50,553 bases of DNA. It comes from an uncultured Myxococcales bacterium. GTDB taxonomy: Bacteria > Myxococcota_A > Bradymonadia > UBA7976 > VGTA01. The position numbers and the translations under genes were made by a program. A model generated the notes under the pieces. It was not told the origin of the DNA. It saw only the letters and a list, made by a program, of their open reading frames with translations, and did no database searches. Location of the stretch: NCBI GenBank assembly GCA_937146725.1, contig CAKZRU010000109.1:1-50553 (forward strand). Direction: 5' to 3'. Positions 7,374-15,744 of the stretch are shown here, piece by piece; positions within the stretch are counted from its first letter, which is position 1; each line of letters starts with the position of its first letter.

Positions 7374-9416
7374 TTAAAATCCAAATTGCAAAGAACCATA
7401 GGCCGGCATGACCTCCCGTGGTCCGCCTACAATAGTTTTGAGAACAAACTCAACCTTTTGAAAGCGGAGGCCTGTTCCTATAAATATAGCATCTCCGGTT
7501 AAAAGCATAGGTTTAGTCAAGTTTAGAATTAAGTCTTTATCTTTGTCTAGACGATTACGTAATTTAAATCCTCCATAAAACCCAATCAATTCTTCACTAT
7601 TTAAGTCTTCAAATCCGGAGCCCATACCAAGTTCAAATATGTAGCTTCTACCACTGTTTGTCGTCAATGTATTGCTACCAAAGCCCAAATGAAGGATTGG
7701 TAAGGCATCGTTTCCATCCTTGGTGACACCAACGCCGGCTGATAGATAGCCGGTTCTAAAAAGTCTAGCGTCCACTTTGAGTCTTGCCGAAGCTAAATAT
7801 CTAGCTTGTAAACCTGTCTCAGTTTCTAGGTCAGGGTTTGTAGCATAATATTCGTCATCAATATCGATTGTTGATGTGGGAGCGAGTCTGAAAACTGAAA
7901 GCGACAGTGCTGTATCAACCCTTTCATTTTGAAAAACAGAATACTCAATCGCACCACCGACAGGCTGTAAATGATATATGCTACGTCCTCCACAAACGCT
8001 GCTTCGAGTCAGCTGAAAATCTCCACCCGAAACACGAAGTCTTAGTCTAGAACGAGCTGGATCGAGTGCCAAAGTTTTTGACTTACGCTTTTTAAGAAAC
8101 TCTTTAAAAGATTCCTTATCTTTTTGTCGGTCGAAACCAAGCGCATGCTTTTCTGTCACCTTGAGCATTGGATCGATCAAACGAGCACTATCCTTGAGCT
8201 CCCCCCAATGACCTAAGCGAACTCGTTTTTTACTGAATGGATCAAGAACATACACCCAAGCTTGCTCCAAATCACTGCTGTCCAAAAGTGAATCACCGCC
8301 CCAAGACGCTGTTTCTAAATCAGGATAAGCAAAGCTTAATACTTGACTTACATTTTGACTAGCAAGACCAAAAATAAGAGTAAAAAGCATACTAAAAGCT
8401 AGTATCTGACCTTTAAAGTCAAAAGCAAAAGGCTGTTTAGTGAATAGTTTAGTGAATGTAGCAAGGTTGCTTTTTGTGACCGCATAAAAAACCAGCAAAA
8501 ACAAGGTCGCCAAGCCCCAAGCGCTCATCAAAGTCAGCAAGTGGCTAAAAGGTGTGCCATATTCAGCACTAAACCACAGTAAAATCCATGAATATACCCA
8601 AGCAACCCAAGTGTGATACAAAAGCTTAGGCTGATCTAGGGCAAAGGTAGGTTCTTTGATTGTAGCTGTGGTTTGCGACATACAGTCTTGATGACTTTTA
8701 GTGTAGTGACGCTGAAGGTAAATATAGGTTGTTAACAATAAGGCAATCGCTAAGCATCCCCACTGAAACAAACTCAGTTCTAGCCCCATAATTGAACTAT
8801 ATTCGACGCTAGAAAGAGTATTCACTTCGGCTCTTAGTGGATCAATCAACGCTCGAAGCAGTAGATAAGCACCAGCAAAGCTAAGACTCGCCTGAATCTC
8901 TGAAAAATTGCGCTTTGCAAACAGATAAATCCCTAACCCCAAGCAGAGTAATACACCCATACTTTCATAAAGCTGCACCGGATGCAGCGAAATCGCCTCT
9001 TGAGCCGAGCTGATTAGATTTAGCTCTTGAAAATGGAGATGAGCACGACTGCCTGCTTCATAATGGGTAGCCCACCAACCATCAAACAGTGTTCCATAGC
9101 AACAGGCACTAAGCCAACACCCAACACGCCCCACAACCAAGATCAAGCCAAAGGCAATCGCCAAAGCACCAGCACTATGTCTAGGGATTGTGCTTTGCTT
9201 GGGTATATAAAATCGCAGAGTCAAGGTGTGCGCTATTATGGCAATCAAAAAAGCACCGATGATACTTGGCAGAATAAAGATTCCAAGCGCCAATGTACTC
9301 CACATCATCAAGGTCGCCATTGAGGCGATAAACCATCCGGTACGTTTAGCAGTAAACCAAGTTAACCATAGGTTTGATAAAATAATGGGTAATTTCCCAA
9401 GTAATAACCAAAGCAT
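7374..9416 (-). CDS. Lgt-like membrane protein fused to a beta-rich C-terminal domain
   Basis: Residues 1-235 are a multi-pass membrane domain of the prolipoprotein diacylglyceryl transferase superfamily. The signature GRVGCWLSACCYG is at 96-108 and HPVQLYE at 145-151, which is the Lgt-like branch rather than housekeeping Lgt. Further hydrophobic segments cover about 265-355. Residues 360-680 are soluble or beta-rich: alternating polar and hydrophobic stretches, many Gly and aromatic residues, and a terminal Phe (LQFGF). They resemble an outer-membrane-barrel-like repeat sheet but match no family I can name. The start has GAGG 5 bases upstream. Such a fusion is unusual, because Lgt is an inner-membrane enzyme of about 270 residues. 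The function is probably envelope-related; lipid transfer is uncertain. Confidence 0.7.
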   Translation of the reverse strand: MLWLLLGKLPIILSNLWLTWFTAKRTGWFIASMATLMMWSTLALGIFILPSIIGAFLIAIIAHTLTLRFYIPKQSTIPRHSAGALAIAFGLILVVGRVGCWLSACCYGTLFDGWWATHYEAGSRAHLHFQELNLISSAQEAISLHPVQLYESMGVLLCLGLGIYLFAKRNFSEIQASLSFAGAYLLLRALIDPLRAEVNTLSSVEYSSIMGLELSLFQWGCLAIALLLTTYIYLQRHYTKSHQDCMSQTTATIKEPTFALDQPKLLYHTWVAWVYSWILLWFSAEYGTPFSHLLTLMSAWGLATLFLLVFYAVTKSNLATFTKLFTKQPFAFDFKGQILAFSMLFTLIFGLASQNVSQVLSFAYPDLETASWGGDSLLDSSDLEQAWVYVLDPFSKKRVRLGHWGELKDSARLIDPMLKVTEKHALGFDRQKDKESFKEFLKKRKSKTLALDPARSRLRLRVSGGDFQLTRSSVCGGRSIYHLQPVGGAIEYSVFQNERVDTALSLSVFRLAPTSTIDIDDEYYATNPDLETETGLQARYLASARLKVDARLFRTGYLSAGVGVTKDGNDALPILHLGFGSNTLTTNSGRSYIFELGMGSGFEDLNSEELIGFYGGFKLRNRLDKDKDLILNLTKPMLLTGDAIFIGTGLRFQKVEFVLKTIVGGPREVMPAYGSLQFGF

Positions 9417-9632
9417 AAAAACCTCTATATTTATGATATAATTTGGTTATTGTTTACGAATTACTTAAAAAAATAAATAGCTTTATCAAAATAGTGATCT
9501 GAATTTTTAGTATCAGACTGAATGATTTCTGAGCAAGATATAGACCTCTTGTAGATGCGTGTATTTTTTGGAGGGAAGTTAATATATTTACATACCTATT
9601 GAGTCAAGTCGTTCAAAGTATGCTTAAGTTAT

Positions 9633-10208
9633 TTAGAATCGATGCTCAACCCCATAAATTAAACCCAAAGTATCTACTCTGATCGAAGCTGATAAACCCA
9701 AATAAATGGCCACATCATCTTTTTTGACCAAGGCCAAACGACCGGCAGCTAAGGGAAAGTATAAACCTTGGTTTTCAAGCACCTTGCCACCATAAATACC
9801 GAACTCACCTTCTAGTCTTTTTTCTCGTTTGAGCTTAAGATCCATAAACACTACACTTGCGCCTAACAAAACCACAGGAGGGTTGGGCGAAAAGCTTGCT
9901 TGGCCCTGCTGGTTAATTCTTTGAGAGGGAACTAGGGGTAAATTAAAAATAACCCATGTTTTTATGCGTTTATGAATATGCCGAGCCAGCATCAAAGTCG
10001 CTGAGGATACGGGAAGATTAAGATTTGATTCCCCGAACCAATTCTCAAACAACTGAGTGGTGCCAAAACTGACAGCCCAATTCAGTTGTTCTGAATCTTC
10101 TGCTTGAGTTGTTATTGGTGTTTTTGGCTTTAAATCATCTAGTTTTTGTGCCGAGCTCGGGTGTAAAGGCACAATGATAAGTAAGATCAGAGCTAGTAAA
10201 CTTTTCAT
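9633..10208 (-). CDS. Small secreted beta-rich protein
   Basis: With the start at 10208 the protein begins MKSLLALILLIIVPLHPSSAQ, a clean signal peptide with cleavage near SSA-Q. The frame is also open from ATG codons at 10256 and 10232, which would bury the signal inside a longer N-terminus. The mature part has short amphipathic strands and ends YGVEHRF, with a terminal Phe as in outer-membrane barrels. No family recognised. It lies 216 bases upstream (in the transcription sense) of the Lgt-like fusion, whose C-terminal part is also beta-rich, so the two may act together in the envelope; that is inference from position only. Confidence 0.55.
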   Translation of the reverse strand: MKSLLALILLIIVPLHPSSAQKLDDLKPKTPITTQAEDSEQLNWAVSFGTTQLFENWFGESNLNLPVSSATLMLARHIHKRIKTWVIFNLPLVPSQRINQQGQASFSPNPPVVLLGASVVFMDLKLKREKRLEGEFGIYGGKVLENQGLYFPLAAGRLALVKKDDVAIYLGLSASIRVDTLGLIYGVEHRF

Positions 10209-10413
10209 GATATCCACAGGACTTACCTTCATCTTGTAATCAGTAAAGACTTTCATTTCTCAAGCCAGCGCTATCTGTAACTGCCTATTTGTCATTATGT
10301 GTGTTACGATTTTGACCCTCTTTATTTAAGATAAGCATATGAATCGTAGCAAAAACAAAATGAAAAACGATAGTATTTAACCATCATAAATGACTTTGAT
10401 GATCTTGACCAAA

Positions 10414-11289
10414 CTATGAAAACCAAGCACAAAGCGACTTAAAAAGATGATCCCAAACGATTCGTATTCGTGGATTACGCTTTAAATCAGGATGAGCGCT
10501 TAAATAGATTTCATCTCCAACTAGGCTAAACTCAGGATAGACTCTGGTGAGCCCTAAAGTTTCGCCAATTCTTATTGGAATGATGCCTAAACCTAAGCTT
10601 TGTTGAATTAATATAGGGTGCAGTGCCCAAAGATCACTTCTTACCACAAAGTTTTCCTTGGTTAGGCTTAAACCTATCCCACTCGCTTCATCAATGATTG
10701 CTGTAATTTGATCAAAACCAATCAGCTTATGGGTCAGTAGGTCTGCAAAAGAACCAATATCATGCTGTGCTAAATATGATTCAGATGCATAAACTCCAAG
10801 TGTAAAACGCCCCACTTTTTGGCTGATTAAATCTAATTGACTTGGCTTTTCCGTATGGACAGAAATCTCTGCTTCTCTTAAAAGCAAACTCGTACGGTCA
10901 TCTATATTTAAATCGATTGAGACTTGAGGAAAGCAAGCGTGTAAGTCATTAAGCCATTTGGGGGCAAAGTGATACCCAAGCATACAATGCATCATCACTT
11001 TGACAATACCCGACTCTTCATTGGACTCACTCATCGCTTGTCGCTCAAAATTCAGGACCGATGTCTGTACAAGCTTGGCATGTTCATAAAGTGCTTGTCC
11101 CTTTTCTGAAAGAACTAAGCTCGTGCCATTACGATCAAAAAGCGTCAGGTTAAGCTGTTCTTCAAGATGCTTAATATGCCTAGAAACCGTTGGTTGGCTA
11201 ATCCCAAGCATATCTGAAGCATCTTGCATCTTTGCATGATCAGCTACTGCAACAAAGCTACGAAGCCATCTCCAATCTAAATCTTTCAT
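10414..11289 (-). CDS. LysR-family transcriptional regulator
   Basis: The N-terminal winged helix-turn-helix is plain: LRSFVAVADHAKMQDASDMLGISQPTVSRHIKHLEEQL followed by LFDRNG, covering residues 8-60. It is followed by the linker helix and a periplasmic-binding-like effector domain (about 90-290). Length 291 is typical. The ribosome binding site AAGGGGACTT precedes the ATG. It is divergent from the diheme cytochrome gene at 11457, separated by 167 bases, the usual arrangement for a LysR protein controlling its neighbour. Two similar 20-base direct repeats lie in that gap. The effector is unknown. Confidence 0.92.
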   Translation of the reverse strand: MKDLDWRWLRSFVAVADHAKMQDASDMLGISQPTVSRHIKHLEEQLNLTLFDRNGTSLVLSEKGQALYEHAKLVQTSVLNFERQAMSESNEESGIVKVMMHCMLGYHFAPKWLNDLHACFPQVSIDLNIDDRTSLLLREAEISVHTEKPSQLDLISQKVGRFTLGVYASESYLAQHDIGSFADLLTHKLIGFDQITAIIDEASGIGLSLTKENFVVRSDLWALHPILIQQSLGLGIIPIRIGETLGLTRVYPEFSLVGDEIYLSAHPDLKRNPRIRIVWDHLFKSLCAWFS

Positions 11290-11360
11290 AAGTCCCCTTT
11301 TGCTGGTGGGTTACAATGACTTTTTATAACGATAATAATTATTTACAAGCAATATGAGCA

Positions 11361-11450
11361 TCTATTCATAATTAAATAAGTAGTATACATAAATGTCTTT
11401 GTGATCTTATGTTGGCTTCACCATAATGTATCTATTCGAAATTAAGAAGG
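11361..11450. promoter_or_regulatory. Direct repeats between the LysR gene and the cytochrome gene
   Basis: TCTATTCATAATTAAATAAG (11361-11380) and TCTATTCGAAATTAAGAAGG (11431-11450) match at 15 of 20 positions and start exactly 70 bases apart. The second includes the AAGAAGG ribosome binding site of the cytochrome gene. Their AT-rich, partly symmetric form and their place in a LysR divergent gap make them candidate regulator sites. No footprint logic beyond position supports this. Confidence 0.35.
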
Positions 11451-11456
11451 CCACGT

Positions 11457-12473
11457 ATGGTGATGTATATGAGTAAGATGGTGCATTTGACAGCTAAGCG
11501 TATAATTTATTTTATGTTTTTACTTGTGTTCTCTGTGGGGTGTAATGATTACGAAGGTGATGCTTTAGACTTTGATTTTGTAATTCCTAGAGACGAAGTT
11601 TTTGCCGAATCAATCAAAGAATATCAATTGTTTACAGAGCCATTAGACGAGCTCACTCCACAGACTGATGTTTACCTTTATGAGTTAAACTCAGAGCTAT
11701 TTACTGATTATGCAGGCAAACAGCGTTTAATTCGCCTACCAGAAGGTGCTAAAGCAAGTATTCAAGAAGATCGAATCATTTATCCGAATGGCACTCTTCT
11801 TGCCAAAACCTTTTATTTTGACGCCGACTTAAGTGATTCATCACAAGGACGAAAAATCGTTGAAACCCGCTTACTGATCAAGCGTGAAGGACAGTGGAAT
11901 GTAGCGACCTACCAATGGAATGAAGAACAAAGCGATGCTCACCTAATTTTAGAAGGTGCAGAAGTACCGATCTCATTTATTGATCATTCACAAAATCAAC
12001 GTCAAACCAAGCACCAAATCCCTAGTGAAGTCGCTTGTGTGACCTGTCATCAGTATGGTGAACAAAGTGTTTATATTGGGCCAACGCTTAAAAACCTTGA
12101 TCGTAATGTAGAGCGTACTGGTACTACGGTTAATCAGCTTGAATACATGGCTGATCAAGACTTGCTGCCCGCCGACTTGAGCAGTTCCACACCCATGGTG
12201 AACTACAAAGATGACTCCCTTTCTCTCACCCAAAGAGCTCGTTCATATTTAGATATCAACTGTGCTCATTGCCATAATCCACAAGCATGGTCACGGCCGG
12301 CACAAAAGGATTTAAATCTTCATTATGAAGTGCCTTTTGTAAACACGGGGATTTCCGATAACCTTAAAGCCCTAAAGCGAAATATCCAATCCGGTGAAAT
12401 GCCCTTTATTGGGACCACACTTAAGCATAGCGAAGGGATAGAGCTTTTACTTAGCTATTTAAACTCGCTTTAA
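11457..12473 (+). CDS. Diheme cytochrome c-like lipoprotein (SO2930 type)
   Basis: The N-terminal hydrophobic stretch ends in a lipobox-like FSVGC, so the protein is probably lipid-anchored in the envelope. Two heme c attachment motifs are present, CVTCH (194-198) and CAHCH (269-273). The pattern of an N-terminal beta-rich part, a first heme near IPSEVACVTCH and a second near YLDINCAHCHNP, followed by LNLHYEVPF and IQSGEMPFIGTT, is that of the SO2930-type diheme proteins. These are often placed beside a multicopper or PQQ-type partner, but no partner is nearby here. The start at 11457 is supported by AAGAAGG; three further ATG codons lie within the next 7 codons. The divergent LysR regulator may control it. 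Confidence 0.8.
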   Translation: MVMYMSKMVHLTAKRIIYFMFLLVFSVGCNDYEGDALDFDFVIPRDEVFAESIKEYQLFTEPLDELTPQTDVYLYELNSELFTDYAGKQRLIRLPEGAKASIQEDRIIYPNGTLLAKTFYFDADLSDSSQGRKIVETRLLIKREGQWNVATYQWNEEQSDAHLILEGAEVPISFIDHSQNQRQTKHQIPSEVACVTCHQYGEQSVYIGPTLKNLDRNVERTGTTVNQLEYMADQDLLPADLSSSTPMVNYKDDSLSLTQRARSYLDINCAHCHNPQAWSRPAQKDLNLHYEVPFVNTGISDNLKALKRNIQSGEMPFIGTTLKHSEGIELLLSYLNSL

Positions 12474-12592
12474 GTAGCCTTTATAATTTAACTTTTCTTT
12501 AGTGATTGGGGAATAAGTTTGAGCTAATCTGTATTGAGCCTCAAGTTCATTCGCTTTGGTTCGTTAAACTTGCTAGCCTTGATCAGATCACA

Positions 12593-13234
12593 TTAAAAAA
12601 ACGCTTTAGGAAAAGCGCCAATTTGCCCGACTTCATCATATCGTAGCCAACCACATATGCTGAAACGATGTATATTTGTGGGCAATACTTCATGTTCTAG
12701 TTCATCGCTTTTGAAAATCACTAGCTTGCCCCAACAGGGATTAATCAATGCCTCTCTACCCTTAAGATAAACTTTCAGTTCTCCGCCATCATCTTTTTGC
12801 CAATCGGGGTTAAGATAAAGAATGACTGATAGTTTACGAGACAGCCCGCCCCTAAAACTATCAAGATGTCTAAGGTAGTAATGGCCTGGTGCATAGTGGG
12901 CAAAATGAAACTCTAAGTGGTTTAAACTTAAAAAGCAGGTTTTGGTGATATACTCAGAAAGCTTGTTCATTTTATCAAAAAATAAACGAATAAATGGCTG
13001 GTCACTCTGTTGATCAAGCCAATAGATTTGATCATTACGTACTTGCTTTAGAATCTGTTCTTCATGGCCTGAGCCAATTTTGGCAGGTCTTAAAAGGTCT
13101 TCTGTTTTGAGTTGGCGTAAATATGCATACAAGCCCTTAAGCTCATCATTGCTAAAAAGCGAATAGGATTCACCATAGGCTCTGGTGATTAAGCCAGAAA
13201 CTAAGCCCTCTAAGGCTTCTAAAGACTCGCTCAT
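12593..13234 (-). CDS. 2OG-Fe(II) oxygenase, prolyl-4-hydroxylase-like (SM-20 type)
   Basis: Non-heme iron dioxygenase using 2-oxoglutarate. The iron-binding H-x-D is in YYLRHLDSF, the distal His in DELEHEVLP, and the 2-oxoglutarate-binding Arg in HRFSICGWLR. The core segment LSVILYLNPDWQKDDGGELKVY is characteristic of P4Hc/SM-20 proteins. The ATG at 13234 (MSESLEALE) follows TTGAGG and is preferred over an in-frame TTG four codons upstream. At 213 residues it is of normal size. The substrate may be a protein proline or a small molecule. Neighbours give no clue, and it stands alone between the cytochrome gene and recD. Confidence 0.85.
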   Translation of the reverse strand: MSESLEALEGLVSGLITRAYGESYSLFSNDELKGLYAYLRQLKTEDLLRPAKIGSGHEEQILKQVRNDQIYWLDQQSDQPFIRLFFDKMNKLSEYITKTCFLSLNHLEFHFAHYAPGHYYLRHLDSFRGGLSRKLSVILYLNPDWQKDDGGELKVYLKGREALINPCWGKLVIFKSDELEHEVLPTNIHRFSICGWLRYDEVGQIGAFPKAFF

Positions 13235-13289
13235 AGCGAACCTCAACTTTAATCAAGGGTACTGACATGTACACAATTAAGTTTATGAG

Positions 13290-13340
13290 ATCATTTCTCT
13301 CGTTAGATCATTTCTCTCGTTAAGTAATTTCTCTGGGCTG
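13290..13340. repeat. 17-bp tandem repeat in the intergenic gap
   Basis: ATCATTTCTCTCGTTAG (13290-13306) is followed at once by ATCATTTCTCTCGTTAA (13307-13323), differing only in the last base, and by a decayed third copy GTAATTTCTCTGGGCTG (13324-13340). They sit in the roughly 300-base gap between the oxygenase start and the recD stop. That gap otherwise shows only AT-rich sequence and no gene. Confidence 0.85.
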
Positions 13341-13535
13341 TTAGCTTAAGTAGAGTTCCTAAACGAACAACCATCCTTCCTTGATCTATAAGTGAATTAA
13401 ACCCTATTGAACATCTAGGATTTACGGGTCAGTTAAATTCAGAAATAATTCAAGGAAACAGGCTTTTATAAAATAAAAATTAAAAAGTCTATAAAATTAT
13501 GCCTATAAAAATCAGTTGTAAATATCTTAGTTACT

Positions 13536-15545
13536 TTAAATATTTACCTTCTCGGCAAAGCCCGAGGTACGTGGATAATGCTTTAAGACTTCAGCGGTGA
13601 GTAGATCACTTGACCCTACGATGACCACTGACTTTTTAGAACGAGTGACCGCTGTATAAATGAGCTCTCTGCTTAAGAGTGGTAGAGGACGATCGGGCAA
13701 TAATAAAGAGATACACTCAAACTCTGAGCCTTGAGACTTATGAACAGTCATGGCAAAGCAAAGCTCAATTCGTCCGGTGAGCGCTTCCATTTCAAAGGCT
13801 CTAAAGCCTCCATTCATCGAAGGAAAAACAATCAATGGCCTAGTAGGTCCATCATCCCACTGACCCCATAATACTAGTCCTTGGTCACCATTAAATAACA
13901 TTCGATCATAGTCATTATGAAGCATAATTACCGGCTCTCCCACTAAAAAATCAGCATCTTTTTGGACAAAGCGGGCAAAGCGTCTGTGAAAACGCTCATT
14001 AATCTTATTGACCCCAGTATCTAAGTTTTGGGTAATACAAAGAATCTTGGCTTGACTTTGATGTTTAAATAATTCGGCAATTTCTATTGTATCATCAGTA
14101 CTTAACTTTCCCTGAGTAAAATGCCAAGTGCGATTGCGTAAAGCTTGAATACGCTCATTTCCAAAAATATAATTTTTGGCCCAACTATCTAAAAATAACC
14201 ATTGTTCACTGGGTGCTTGCTCTAGAAATTCTACACCATTCCAAGTTAATTCATCAGCACTTGATCTTTGTTTCAAACTTGCTTCATTCGAATGATCAAT
14301 ATCTCCGGTACGAATCTTTTTGGCAAAGAGCAAGATTTCTCGACCATTTGGATCATCTTCTCGCATACGATAGCTTTGTGTTAGATTTATACGATGTTGT
14401 GGAAGAATCTCTAGCAAGTCTTTAAATACAGCACCGGATGAGACCGATGGAAGTTGATCGGCATCACCAAGCAATATTAATTGGGTTTTAGCATCCAAAG
14501 CATTTAATAAACGCTCCATTATGTAAATATCAACCATGGAGCTTTCATCAATAATCACCACTTTTGCAGAAATTGGTGCATTACGATGTCGTCTAAATAA
14601 ACCGGTTTTGGGCAAAAAGCCTAATAAGCGATGAATGGTTTTTGGGGTGGGCGAAGAGTCAATTAAATGCAGGTCATGCTCTTGTGGATCTTTGAGTAAA
14701 CTCAGACTATTGCGAATACTCTCACCCATGCGCCAAGCCGCTTTACCGGTGGGAGCAGCTAACTCAATTTGTTCCAAAGGAACACCCAAGCGAATTAAAA
14801 CCCTTAAGAGAGCAACAACAATTGATGTTTTTCCTGTGCCTGGTCCACCAGAAATCAAAGAGAGCGACCGAGAAGCCGCTAACTCAAGTGCGGTGCCTTG
14901 TTCTTCTGATAACAGCACAGGAATCTCGGTAATTCCCGCTTCTGAAAGCGCTGAATCAACAGAAATGACTGCAGGACGTGACTCAACATCAGCACGGGCT
15001 GTCGCAATCTTTAATGGGTCATAATATAGTTCTTGGTTAATTCGTTCATTTACGCAATCCGCTAAACGACTCTCTATGGCTAGTAAGCGCTGATGATATA
15101 AATAGCCATTCGATCGAATTAATGGAGTATAGTCATCAATGGATAGCCCAATAAGCTCTTGCGCAAGATTTTCATCAAGAAAGCGACGAGTAATATTGAG
15201 TAAAGGCATATATTCATCAGGTGCTAAGGCCTGATATAATGCTTTAAGATGAGCAAAGGCTTGGGGTCCATCACAGGGCGTTCGTGTGCTGCCTCTTGTG
15301 ATATCAACCAGTGTACTCAAGGTTAACAAGGTTAAAGCTGCCTGACCCTCATCATTTAAACTTTGGTCAAAGCAAGCTAACTCGGCTGCTAGACTCACCA
15401 AATGAGGCTCAAGATGAAAGAGTGGAGCTCGGCGCTCAAGCTTTCTGAGTAATAATACATAGCGATCTGCCTGTATATGTTGATCTTCTCTTTGAAAGAT
15501 TGACCATGCACTATCTAGTTCTGGAATTGAACTTTGCTTTGCCAT
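13536..15545 (-). CDS. recD: RecD-like SF1 helicase (exodeoxyribonuclease V alpha subunit)
   Basis: SF1B 5'-3' DNA helicase. Walker A SGGPGTGKTS (232-241, K239), motif II VVIIDESSMVD (DESS 333-336), motif III GDADQLPSVSSGAVF, motif V TVHKSQGSEF and motif VI LIYTAVTRSKK are all intact. The N-terminal 200 residues match the RecD region that contacts RecC rather than the RecD2 helix-hairpin-helix layout, and the length of 669 is a little above the usual RecD. recB and recC are not in the window, so whether a full RecBCD exists is unknown. It lies downstream of recA on the same strand, about 200 bases away across a hairpin and a repeat, and is probably a separate transcript. Confidence 0.9.
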   Translation of the reverse strand: MAKQSSIPELDSAWSIFQREDQHIQADRYVLLLRKLERRAPLFHLEPHLVSLAAELACFDQSLNDEGQAALTLLTLSTLVDITRGSTRTPCDGPQAFAHLKALYQALAPDEYMPLLNITRRFLDENLAQELIGLSIDDYTPLIRSNGYLYHQRLLAIESRLADCVNERINQELYYDPLKIATARADVESRPAVISVDSALSEAGITEIPVLLSEEQGTALELAASRSLSLISGGPGTGKTSIVVALLRVLIRLGVPLEQIELAAPTGKAAWRMGESIRNSLSLLKDPQEHDLHLIDSSPTPKTIHRLLGFLPKTGLFRRHRNAPISAKVVIIDESSMVDIYIMERLLNALDAKTQLILLGDADQLPSVSSGAVFKDLLEILPQHRINLTQSYRMREDDPNGREILLFAKKIRTGDIDHSNEASLKQRSSADELTWNGVEFLEQAPSEQWLFLDSWAKNYIFGNERIQALRNRTWHFTQGKLSTDDTIEIAELFKHQSQAKILCITQNLDTGVNKINERFHRRFARFVQKDADFLVGEPVIMLHNDYDRMLFNGDQGLVLWGQWDDGPTRPLIVFPSMNGGFRAFEMEALTGRIELCFAMTVHKSQGSEFECISLLLPDRPLPLLSRELIYTAVTRSKKSVVIVGSSDLLTAEVLKHYPRTSGFAEKVNI

Positions 15546-15603
15546 TGCTATTGCTACTTCTCTACTGGCTAATCTTGGAGGCCAAGTCGGTTTTCATCAC
15601 AAT

Positions 15604-15640
15604 CTTAGGCGATAAGAGATGAGATCACTTATTGCCTAAG
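15604..15640. other. Inverted repeat between recA and recD
   Basis: CTTAGGC-G-ATAAG (15604-15616) pairs with CTTAT-T-GCCTAAG (15628-15640), giving 12 base pairs with one mismatch and an 11-base loop. It has no T tract on either strand, so it is not a standard intrinsic terminator. A second, perfect palindrome, AGTCACATAGTGACT, lies at 15651-15665. Both are downstream of recA on the minus strand, where they could stabilise the mRNA 3' end or slow read-through into recD. Confidence 0.6.
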
Positions 15641-15672
15641 ACCTATTTATAGTCACATAGTGACTTAAGCAA

Positions 15673-15732
15673 ACGCTGAGCAAGCAGACGCTGAGTAATC
15701 TGATGCTGAGCGATCTGATACTGAGCGACTTA
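15673..15732. repeat. Four imperfect 15-bp tandem repeats downstream of recA
   Basis: The units are ACGCTGAGCAAGCAG, ACGCTGAGTAATCTG, ATGCTGAGCGATCTG and ATACTGAGCGACTTA. All share an A-nn-CTGAG core at a constant 15-base spacing and lie just after the recA stop codon. They are decayed copies of one duplicated unit, not a CRISPR array, because there are no spacers. Confidence 0.85.
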
Positions 15733-15744
15733 TGCAAAAAGTAT

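Noticed and set aside
15673..15732. CRISPR-like array
   Set aside because: The units are adjacent 15-bp copies without spacers; no cas genes are nearby. It is a decayed tandem repeat.
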